DNA of 5,081 bases from Deltaproteobacteria bacterium (GTDB lineage: Bacteria > Desulfobacterota > GWC2-55-46 > S146-73): contig WGFF01000304.1 in assembly GCA_015492355.1 (NCBI GenBank), positions 1 to 5,081 of the forward strand, in the 5' to 3' direction. The number at the start of each line of letters is the position of its first letter. Within the stretch, counting starts at the first letter, position 1. The notes below the pieces were generated by a model, which did not search any database, was not told the DNA's origin, and was given only the letters and a program-made list of their open reading frames with translations. This document shows positions 1 to 5,081 of this stretch, one piece after another. The position numbers and the translations under genes were made by a program.

Positions 1-117
1 ATCCTGGTGGTCGTCCTCCACCACCCCGGGGCTACCTGCCTCGATAAGGAGGGAGATGACCACGTCCTTTACATCGAGTGGTCCTTTTACCGAAACCTTT
101 ATCCAGCGGTTATCCAC
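1..117 (-). CDS. prmA: Ribosomal protein L11 methyltransferase PrmA, N-terminal fragment (runs off left edge)
   Basis: Only the first 39 codons are present. They read as a typical PrmA N-terminus: an aromatic-led first strand (RWIKVSVKGP, residues 4-13), then a helix (about 15-27) and an AGSPGVVEDD turn (27-36). This resembles the small N-terminal substrate-recognition domain that binds ribosomal protein L11. In known PrmA the SAM-dependent methyltransferase domain follows, methylating lysine side chains and the N-terminus of L11; none of it is visible here. The start is taken as GTG at 117-115. The frame is closed by a TAG at 154-156, and there is no ATG between that stop and the conserved tryptophan. 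No convincing Shine-Dalgarno precedes the GTG. The 83-bp gap to lolA (118-200) contains no gene I can support and no clear terminator, so co-transcription with ftsK-lolA is plausible. The family call rests on a short stretch. Confidence 0.72.
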   Translation of the reverse strand, partial: MDNRWIKVSVKGPLDVKDVVISLLIEAGSPGVVEDDHQD

Positions 118-200
118 GGCGGGAACCAGAACTCTGTTTGGAGGGAGTCCGGGCTATCCTATGTGGGTATACACTTCCGAACCTTTCACCCTATCCCTTT

Positions 201-848
201 CTAATCCTCTATTACCTGTACGTTCTCAGGTGGTTTGAACTCAAAGAGTGTCCTTTCAAGGGGTGGATTTATCCTTATATCATCGAGTGTAACGATGGTC
301 TCGTTACCTAAGGGGTCCACAACCGTTGTCCCTGTAACTATAAATTCCCTGTTGACCTCAAGGAGGATTCTCTCCACACCTGGCTGGGCTTCCCTGGGCT
401 TGAGTTCCAAGAGATAGGTCTCCTCTCCACGGTCTGCAAGCCTTACAGAGAAATCCCTCCTTATGTTACCCACACCGGTGAGGAAGTCTGTTGCTATGTT
501 TGTACCTTCCTCTGAAAGGTCCCTCTTTATGACCTGGTTAAGGTCTGCCTGATAGAACCACAGTATCCTGCCATCGCTTACGAGCACATCCCCTGTGGTC
601 TCGTAGACCCACCGCATCATGCCGGGCTTTTTAAGACAGACCCTTCCCATCTCTGTGGTCTCCCTTCCAAGCCCCTTTGACAGGGTCTTCTGTACGAACC
701 TGGCACATACCGTATCTATCCCCTCGTACCTTTCCTGGAGTTTTGATACCACATGATCTACGACCTTATGGTCTATGGTCTGGGCGGATGTGCCATGGGG
801 ATGGATCATAAAGATGGCGATAATGATGGTATATATTATACGGGTCAT
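201..848 (-). CDS. lolA: Outer membrane lipoprotein carrier protein LolA
   Basis: This is the periplasmic chaperone that takes mature lipoproteins from the inner-membrane LolCDE transporter and carries them to the outer membrane. The 215-aa product is of normal family length. It starts with a Sec signal peptide (hydrophobic residues about 4-15, probable cleavage after TSA near residue 22). There is no lipobox cysteine, as expected for a soluble periplasmic protein. Family motifs follow: FVQK (51-54), GRVCLKKPGMMRWVY (68-82), LVSDGRILWFYQ (89-100) and a C-terminal FEFKPPENVQVI (202-213). The position matching the functionally important Arg43 of mature E. coli LolA appears to be Lys74, by eye alignment of the KKP and KRP motifs. 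Two cysteines (48, 71) lie in the first two predicted strands. The ATG overlaps the ftsK stop as ATGA, and an AAGG (859-856) lies 7 nt upstream, inside the ftsK C-terminal codons, so translation is probably coupled to ftsK. ftsK-lolA adjacency is also found in E. coli. Confidence 0.93.
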   Translation of the reverse strand: MTRIIYTIIIAIFMIHPHGTSAQTIDHKVVDHVVSKLQERYEGIDTVCARFVQKTLSKGLGRETTEMGRVCLKKPGMMRWVYETTGDVLVSDGRILWFYQADLNQVIKRDLSEEGTNIATDFLTGVGNIRRDFSVRLADRGEETYLLELKPREAQPGVERILLEVNREFIVTGTTVVDPLGNETIVTLDDIRINPPLERTLFEFKPPENVQVIED

Positions 849-2959
849 CTCTTTGCCTTCTTGAGTACCTCCCTCGGTCTACTGCCCTGTGATGGACCGA
901 CTATACCATCCTTTTCCATCTTTTCGATTATGCGGGCTGCGGTGTTGTAGCCTATCCTGAACCTTCTCTGTATGAATGATGTGGATATCATATCCATCTG
1001 TTGAGCCAGTTCCACTGCGTCCTGGTATCTCTTAAGAAAACCCTCGTCCATCTCCTCGTCGTCAAGGAGATAGTCCTCTTCCTTTGGTTCCATTATCTCC
1101 TCGTCGTAGGATGGGGCACTCTGTTTCTTGAGGAATTCTGTAACCCTTTTTATCTCTCCCTCTGATACGTACACACCGTGTACCCTCTTGAGCCTTGAGG
1201 TCCCCGGGGGGAGGAAGAGCATATCCCCCTCACCGAGCAGTGTCTCTGCACCTGTTGCATCGAGGATGGTGCGGGAGTCAGTTCTTGAGGGTACCTGCAG
1301 GGCTATCCTTGCTGGGAAGTTGGTCTTTATCACACCTGTTATCACATCCACCGATGGTCTCTGTGTTGCCACTATGAGATGTATACCCGCAGCCCTTGCC
1401 ATCTGCGAGAGCCTCATGAGGGATTCTTCCACCTCTTTTCCTGCTATGAGCATTAGATCCGCAAGCTCATCCACCACAACGACTATGTAGGGCAGATGTT
1501 TGTGCTCACCCTCCTCTTTCTTCCTGTTTTTCTCGATTATCTGGTTGTACCTCTCTATGTTCTTTGCCCCTTTCTCTGCCATGAGCCTGTATCTCTTCTC
1601 CATCTCCAGCACTATGCTCTTGAGCACCCCTGTTGCCTTCTTTGGGTCAGTCACCACAGGTGTGATGAGATGGGGTATGTCCTCGTATGGCGATAGTTCG
1701 AGCATCTTGGGGTCTATCATGAGGAACCTCACATCCTCAGGTGTGGACTTGAAGAGTATGCTGAGTATCATGGCATTTACGGATACACTCTTACCCGTAC
1801 CTGTTGCCCCTGCTACAAGGAGATGGGGCATCCTTGCAAGGTCGGTTATGAAGGGATTGCCGGAGATGTCTTTGCCGAGGATGAGGGTAAGAGGGGATCT
1901 GCTCTTGACAAAGGAGTGGTATTCCGCAAGTTCTCTGAAGAGTATGGGCTCTTTTTTGAGGTTGGGTATCTCTATGCCCACGACGGATTTTCCCGGTATG
2001 GGTGCTATGACCCTTACACTCATCGCCCTCATGGCGAGGGCAAGGTCACTGGAAAGGGCGGTTATCCTGCCGACCTTTATGCCAGGTGCAGGCTCGAATT
2101 CGTAAAGTGTGACGACCGGTCCAGGTCTCACCTCCACAACCCTGCCTTCCACACCGAAGTCCCTGAGTTTCCTTTCCAGTATCCTTGAGTTCTCAAGGAG
2201 TGTATCCCTATCGATGGACCCATCCCTTTCAGGGGCCGGGTCGAGTAGAGAGGTGGACGGCAGTCTGAAGAACCCACCGGGAGAGACGAGATCAAGGGGC
2301 TCAGAAGGTATATCCACCTTTTTTTTCCGCTGTGTGGACGGCTCTATTATGGCAGGACCAGTATCCACAACCTTGTTGTATATCTTCTCTGTCTTCTCTG
2401 TGACGGTCTCCTTTATCTTCTCCTTCGACCTTCCAAGCCTCTCCAGAAGCCTCCATACACCCCTGAGCATGGTACGGAGGATGGAAAACAACCCCCTCAT
2501 ACCATCCACGAGGGACAGCCCCGTTGAAAGAACCGTTGCGATGACAAAGACCGTACCGAGCACTATGAATGCACCGGTTGTGCCAAGGTAGTTATTGAGC
2601 ACCGTGGATGAGACTATACCGATGATACCGCCAGAGTCCTTGGACTCCATAAGCTGGCTTAAGAGCCCTGAAGTGGAGAATACAAAGAGGACAAGGCTTA
2701 CCGGGATGGTGGTCCTGAATCCTATGTTCCTCCTTACAAGGAACTCGAGCGCCAGTACCAGCAGTACCAGAGGGAAGATATACGCTGTATATCCCATGGT
2801 GAAGAAGAGTATATGGGACAGATACTCACCCACCACACCGCCCCAGTTCGATGCCTCCTTTCTGGATACAAGGCTTATAACACAAAAAAGGGCAAGGGCA
2901 AGGAAGACTATCCCTGCTATCTCCTTTTTAAGGTACGATCCCTTTTCCTGTGGTGCCAT
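845..2959 (-). CDS. ftsK: DNA translocase FtsK (FtsK/SpoIIIE family)
   Basis: This is a septum-anchored, ATP-driven double-stranded DNA pump that clears and aligns chromosome termini at division and activates XerCD-dif dimer resolution. The 704-aa protein is short beside E. coli FtsK (over 1300 aa) but normal for lineages lacking the long linker. Residues about 13-150 hold four predicted membrane segments (about 13-32, 49-75, 81-100, 111-150, the last possibly two). A charged linker follows (about 170-240), then the alpha/beta motor. Visible motor motifs are Walker A GATGTGKS (384-391), Walker B VVVVDELAD (493-501, with D497 and E498) and ATQRP (531-535). After an acidic stretch (620-638), residues about 640-698 form the winged-helix gamma domain that reads KOPS orientation sequences, with motifs TSFIQRRFRIGYNTAARIIE and GIVGPSQGSRPREVL. 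The start is fixed by an in-frame TAA four codons upstream. No Shine-Dalgarno is obvious, so initiation may be weak or from a very short leader. lolA overlaps the 3' end by 4 nt. Confidence 0.97.
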   Translation of the reverse strand: MAPQEKGSYLKKEIAGIVFLALALFCVISLVSRKEASNWGGVVGEYLSHILFFTMGYTAYIFPLVLLVLALEFLVRRNIGFRTTIPVSLVLFVFSTSGLLSQLMESKDSGGIIGIVSSTVLNNYLGTTGAFIVLGTVFVIATVLSTGLSLVDGMRGLFSILRTMLRGVWRLLERLGRSKEKIKETVTEKTEKIYNKVVDTGPAIIEPSTQRKKKVDIPSEPLDLVSPGGFFRLPSTSLLDPAPERDGSIDRDTLLENSRILERKLRDFGVEGRVVEVRPGPVVTLYEFEPAPGIKVGRITALSSDLALAMRAMSVRVIAPIPGKSVVGIEIPNLKKEPILFRELAEYHSFVKSRSPLTLILGKDISGNPFITDLARMPHLLVAGATGTGKSVSVNAMILSILFKSTPEDVRFLMIDPKMLELSPYEDIPHLITPVVTDPKKATGVLKSIVLEMEKRYRLMAEKGAKNIERYNQIIEKNRKKEEGEHKHLPYIVVVVDELADLMLIAGKEVEESLMRLSQMARAAGIHLIVATQRPSVDVITGVIKTNFPARIALQVPSRTDSRTILDATGAETLLGEGDMLFLPPGTSRLKRVHGVYVSEGEIKRVTEFLKKQSAPSYDEEIMEPKEEDYLLDDEEMDEGFLKRYQDAVELAQQMDMISTSFIQRRFRIGYNTAARIIEKMEKDGIVGPSQGSRPREVLKKAKR

Positions 2960-2973
2960 TGTGGTCTGTTACA

Positions 2974-3004
2974 GTTATACCCTGAGGGAGAGCCCTTTTG
3001 TAAA
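2974..3004 (-). promoter_or_regulatory. Candidate sigma70-type promoter for ftsK-lolA
   Basis: On the minus strand, TTTACA (3004-2999) and TATAAC (2979-2974) each match the -35 and -10 consensus at 5 of 6 bases. The spacer is 19 bp, slightly longer than ideal. A start site about 7 bp after the -10 would leave a leader of only some 8 nt before the ftsK ATG, which fits the missing Shine-Dalgarno. The -35 box lies in the loop and right arm of the palindrome at 2983-3018, so the repeat may have supplied it. This is inference from consensus matching only. Confidence 0.3.
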
Positions 3005-3098
3005 AGGGGTTTCCCTCAATCTCCCCTCCCCAAAACTTTTAATCTAAAGTTTTTTGGGAAAGGGGGCTGGGGAAAACACTTTTTTACCAAAAAAGGGC
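2983..3098. repeat. Palindromic MITE-like intergenic repeat
   Basis: This is a dense imperfect inverted repeat built of C/G runs and A/T runs. Its ends are GCCCTTTT (2992-2999) and AAAAGGGC (3091-3098). The left half matches the reverse complement of the right half through to a centre near 3040-3045. Nested inside are a near-palindrome at 2983-3018 (TGAGGGA, GAG, CCCTTTT, GT, AAAAGGG, GTT, TCCCTCA) and a central hairpin (CCCAAAACTTT at 3029-3039 against AAAGTTTTTTGGG at 3046-3058, with a 6-nt loop and a 2-nt bulge). It carries no transposase. The shape is that of a small non-autonomous element or REP-like unit; copies elsewhere in the genome cannot be seen here. It fills the gap between dcd and ftsK and would fold strongly in RNA from either strand. 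Confidence 0.7.
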
Positions 3099-3106
3099 GA
3101 TAGCCC
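3089..3106 (-). terminator. Weak intrinsic terminator candidate downstream of dcd
   Basis: Read on the minus strand, GGGC (3106-3103), loop TATC and GCCC (3098-3095) are followed at once by six T residues (3094-3089). The form is that of a Rho-independent terminator about 75 bp after the dcd stop, but the stem is only 4 bp. The larger hairpins of the adjoining repeat may add to termination. It would separate the DUF72-dcd block from ftsK-lolA. Confidence 0.4.
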
Positions 3107-3168
3107 GGAGGGTCTTCCCCACAACAAAAGTTCAGGTCCGATTTGATGACCCATTACCTTACTTAGAT

Positions 3169-3182
3169 ACCCCTGAAGGGGT
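3169..3182 (-). other. Short perfect hairpin at the dcd stop codon
   Basis: ACCCCT and AGGGGT flank a 2-nt loop (or form a 5-bp stem with a tetraloop). The 3182 base is also the last base of the dcd TGA stop codon. No T-run follows, so it is not a canonical terminator. It could stabilise the 3' end of the message, or it may be chance. Confidence 0.35.
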
Positions 3183-4312
3183 CATGGATTTTTAAAATGC
3201 TTGCTCAGTGTGATACCCTGGTACTGGTATGATGAGCCTATCTTGGGTCCGTACACCTTCTGGGGTATTTCTACGAGTCTTTCAAAGAGGAGCTTACAGA
3301 AGGTCTGTCCATCTGAGACCATAAAGGGCACATCATGGGCACGTACCTCCATCACAGCCTTTGTGCCCTTGACCTCGCCGTCCCTGCCGTAGCCAAACCC
3401 TGGGTCGAAAAAGCCCGCATAGTGGGTCCTCAACTCCCCTGAGCCTGCCTCATAGGCAACCATCTCTGCTGCATACTGGGGGGGTATCCTTATCCTCTCC
3501 TTGGAACTGAGTATGTAAAACTCCTCTGGTTCGAGTATGAGTGTGCCCCTGGAGTTTCTGTAAATGGGCTCCCAGAAATCCTCAATATTATAATAGCCTA
3601 TCCTCGTCAAATCAACCACATGACTGTTCTTCTTGGTCTTGTATCCGATTATGCCGTCCTTCTTCTCCCCGCTGAGATCGACACTCATGAAGATACCCTT
3701 CGAGAACCTTATATCCCTGGATGGTCTGAGCCTGTGGTCGTAGAGTATCTTTACATCCCTGTGGAGTGTTTTGAGTCTGTTGTCCGATACCTCGGAGCTT
3801 CCCTTAACGAGCCGTATCTGGACAAGGCTCAGCCCTTCCTTCACCCTTATGGTAAACGACCTGGGCATCACCTCTACAAAGAGTCTGCCCCTGTAGCCAG
3901 GGGCTATATCATCGAAGCGTGGATTGGAATCCGTTATGACCCTTGCAAAGATATCGAGCCTTCCAGTGGTGCTCTTTGGATTCGCCCTGCCCTTTATATC
4001 CCTTGGAAGATTGAGCTCCTCCTTGAGGGGGATGAGATAGACATGACCCTTCTCAAGTATCCCGCCCTGGGTTATGTCTATCTCGTACATCACAAGGTCA
4101 GAACCGTATATATCAGGCATGTGGAGCCTTTCTATAACCTTTTTATTCTCTGGAAGAAAACTCGATACCAGCCTGTAAGCCTTGGGTCCCAGACGCAGAT
4201 CGAGACTTGCAGGCTGGAACTGACCCTCTGAAAAGGGCGCATCCGAACGCACTATACCATCCTGGACAGCCTTCTTAAGGAGTTGATAGCTCAGGATACC
4301 GCTCTTTCTCAT
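3182..4312 (-). CDS. dcd: Tandem-domain 2'-deoxycytidine 5'-triphosphate deaminase
   Basis: The enzyme deaminates dCTP to dUTP plus ammonia in the cytoplasm, feeding dUMP and then dTMP synthesis. At 376 aa it is about twice the length of the classical E. coli Dcd (193 aa). It matches the long, duplicated form best known from alphaproteobacteria. The first dUTPase-like unit shows QFQPASLDLRLG (31-42), GRANPKSTTGRLDIF (108-122), APGYRGRLFVEVMP (137-150, with E147 where Dcd has its catalytic glutamate) and EGLSLVQIRLVKG (159-171). The second unit shows EPEEFYILSSKE (261-272), EAGSGELRTHYAGFFDPGFG (288-307), AVMEVRAHD (319-327, with E322 in the matching place) and GQTFCKLLFERL (335-346). Neither unit keeps the exact GRSSLARLG signature, so which one is catalytic cannot be settled by eye. 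The ATG has a strong AAGGAGAG 5 nt upstream that overlaps the stop of the DUF72 gene, implying coupled translation. A related dCTP/dUTP-fold enzyme remains possible. Confidence 0.88.
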   Translation of the reverse strand: MRKSGILSYQLLKKAVQDGIVRSDAPFSEGQFQPASLDLRLGPKAYRLVSSFLPENKKVIERLHMPDIYGSDLVMYEIDITQGGILEKGHVYLIPLKEELNLPRDIKGRANPKSTTGRLDIFARVITDSNPRFDDIAPGYRGRLFVEVMPRSFTIRVKEGLSLVQIRLVKGSSEVSDNRLKTLHRDVKILYDHRLRPSRDIRFSKGIFMSVDLSGEKKDGIIGYKTKKNSHVVDLTRIGYYNIEDFWEPIYRNSRGTLILEPEEFYILSSKERIRIPPQYAAEMVAYEAGSGELRTHYAGFFDPGFGYGRDGEVKGTKAVMEVRAHDVPFMVSDGQTFCKLLFERLVEIPQKVYGPKIGSSYQYQGITLSKHFKNP

Positions 4313-4317
4313 GGAAT

Positions 4318-4325
4318 CTCTCCTT
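4318..4325 (-). promoter_or_regulatory. dcd ribosome binding site overlapping the DUF72 stop codon
   Basis: AAGGAGAG (4325-4318) lies 5 nt before the dcd ATG (4312-4310), and its first two bases are part of the TAA stop (4326-4324) of the upstream gene. Ribosomes finishing DUF72 would end exactly on this site, which favours translational coupling and fixes the dcd start. Confidence 0.8.
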
Positions 4326-5061
4326 AAATGGTCTCCACCATTGCCCTGAGTTCCTTTGCGTTTATCACCGCATTACCCATGGCATCGTTATTGAAATAGA
4401 TATACACGTCTACGCCTGATTTAACAAGTCCTTTTATCCTCTCAGCCCATTTTGCGAGGTCTTTTTTCGAGTATCTGCCCCCATAGAGCGTTCCACTGCC
4501 GTGGAACCGGATGTAGGAGAAGGGGGCTGTGAGTTCAAAGGGGGTTGTGAAGCCTGGCATGTGGTATATGCATAGTCCTATGGAACGTTGGGCAAGTATG
4601 GAATATACAGGCTCTATAAACCAGCTCGAATCCCTGAACTCGAATACGAATCTTCGGTCTTCAGGGAGCATGTCCACAAACGCCCTGAGCCTTTCTGTAT
4701 TCACATGCCATCTCGGCGGTAGCTGGAAGAGTATGGGTCCGAGGTTCTCCCCGAGGAGTCCTGCCCGCCCGAGGAACATCTCAAGGGGTTTTTGTGCGTC
4801 CTTGAGTTTCTTCATGTGTGTTATGAATCTACTGCCCTTGAGGGCGTAGATAAACCCCTTTTTTGCACTCCTGTGCCAGAGCCTGAATGCTGATGGTGGG
4901 GGGAGGTGATAGAAGGTGTTGTTTATCTCCACTGTGCTGAAGTGCTCCATGTAGAATCCAAGCCAGTCCGAGGATTTGAGCTCAGGCGGATAGAATACAT
5001 CCTTCCAGTGCCTGTATACCCATCCCGATGTACCTATGAATATCCTGGCAGGCTTTTTCAT
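4324..5061 (-). CDS. DUF72 (YecE-family) TIM-barrel protein
   Basis: The 245-aa protein belongs to the widespread DUF72/YecE family, whose biochemical activity is not established to my knowledge. It spans the full usual length. The visible family signatures are GTSGWVYRHWKDVFYP (10-25), FSTVEINNTFYHLPP (41-55), LGPILFQLPPRW (107-118), FVFEFRDSSWF (138-148), YIRFHGS (183-189) and YFNNDAMGNAVINAKEL (222-238). The family has a TIM-barrel fold, and the clustered acidic, Asn and His residues at strand ends (E45, N47, E140, R142, H187, N224, N225, D226) would be expected in a barrel-mouth active site. There is no signal peptide or membrane segment, so it should be cytoplasmic. The ATG is fixed by an in-frame TAA at 5073-5071. 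AAGG lies only 2 nt before the ATG, an unusually tight spacing. The start codon sits in ATGA, so an upstream gene beyond the window could end there with a 4-nt overlap. It is coupled to dcd downstream. Confidence 0.92.
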   Translation of the reverse strand: MKKPARIFIGTSGWVYRHWKDVFYPPELKSSDWLGFYMEHFSTVEINNTFYHLPPPSAFRLWHRSAKKGFIYALKGSRFITHMKKLKDAQKPLEMFLGRAGLLGENLGPILFQLPPRWHVNTERLRAFVDMLPEDRRFVFEFRDSSWFIEPVYSILAQRSIGLCIYHMPGFTTPFELTAPFSYIRFHGSGTLYGGRYSKKDLAKWAERIKGLVKSGVDVYIYFNNDAMGNAVINAKELRAMVETI

Positions 5062-5081
5062 ATCCTTAGGTTATACAACAT

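Noticed and set aside
118..200. Possible small RNA between lolA and prmA
   Set aside because: I could not fold it as a tRNA, and its brief likeness to part of the signal recognition particle RNA does not extend to that RNA's conserved apical loop.
7..204. Plus-strand open frame of 65 codons over the prmA start
   Set aside because: The minus strand gives a PrmA-like N-terminus over 1-117, while the plus-strand frame has no motif and is opposite to the direction of every other gene.
1500..2105. Long plus-strand open frame of about 200 codons antisense to ftsK
   Set aside because: It is a shadow of the clearly real ftsK frame; the protein has no recognisable motif and the ftsK motor domain explains the sequence.
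2753..2772. Direct repeat CAGTACCAG occurring twice
   Set aside because: It encodes Leu/Val-rich residues of the second FtsK membrane segment; the repetition follows from the hydrophobic codon run.
2885..2902. GGGCAA direct repeat resembling KOPS-like G-rich DNA
   Set aside because: It is the antisense of Ala-Leu codons in the first FtsK membrane segment and does not match the GGGNAGGG pattern.
3044..3154. A 36-codon minus-strand frame starting at ATG 3154, with an AAGG upstream, in the dcd-ftsK gap
   Set aside because: Its C-terminal half is only a translation of the palindromic repeat and its N-terminal half resembles no known peptide. The ribosome-site spacing is poor. It is most likely chance.
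3620..4231. Plus-strand open frame of about 203 codons antisense to dcd
   Set aside because: It lies wholly within dcd, which has conserved motifs on the other strand; the antisense product looks like no family I know.

Overview
The window is a compact stretch of bacterial chromosome with every recognisable gene on the minus strand. In transcription order (right to left) they are: a DUF72/YecE-family protein (5061-4324), a long tandem-domain dCTP deaminase (4312-3182), a 222-bp intergenic gap, an FtsK/SpoIIIE DNA translocase (2959-845), the periplasmic lipoprotein carrier LolA (848-201), and the first 39 codons of a probable ribosomal protein L11 methyltransferase PrmA, which runs off the left edge (117-1).

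LolA with a Sec-type signal peptide points to a diderm (Gram-negative) bacterium. ftsK followed directly by lolA is also the order in Escherichia coli and other proteobacteria. The roughly half-GC sequence, frequent ATA and AGG/AGA codons, the tandem-domain dCTP deaminase and a GC/AT-block palindromic repeat suggest a Nitrospirota- or deltaproteobacteria-like lineage. That placement is an inference from general character, not a demonstrated assignment.

There appear to be two transcription blocks. In the first, DUF72 and dcd are tightly coupled: the dcd Shine-Dalgarno overlaps the DUF72 stop codon. In the second, ftsK and lolA overlap by 4 nt (ATGA), and prmA follows after an 83-bp gap with no obvious terminator. 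The gap between the blocks (2960-3181) holds a strongly palindromic MITE-like repeat of about 107-116 bp. It also holds a weak intrinsic terminator for dcd and a candidate sigma70-type promoter for ftsK, whose -35 box lies inside the repeat.

The functions are housekeeping: pyrimidine deoxynucleotide supply (dCTP to dUTP), chromosome segregation at the septum, lipoprotein trafficking and ribosomal protein methylation. I see no CRISPR array, tRNA, rRNA, phage gene, toxin-antitoxin pair or defence system. The features most worth a second look are the intergenic palindromic element and its regulatory overlap, the coupling of an uncharacterised DUF72 protein to dCTP deaminase, and the two-domain architecture of that deaminase.
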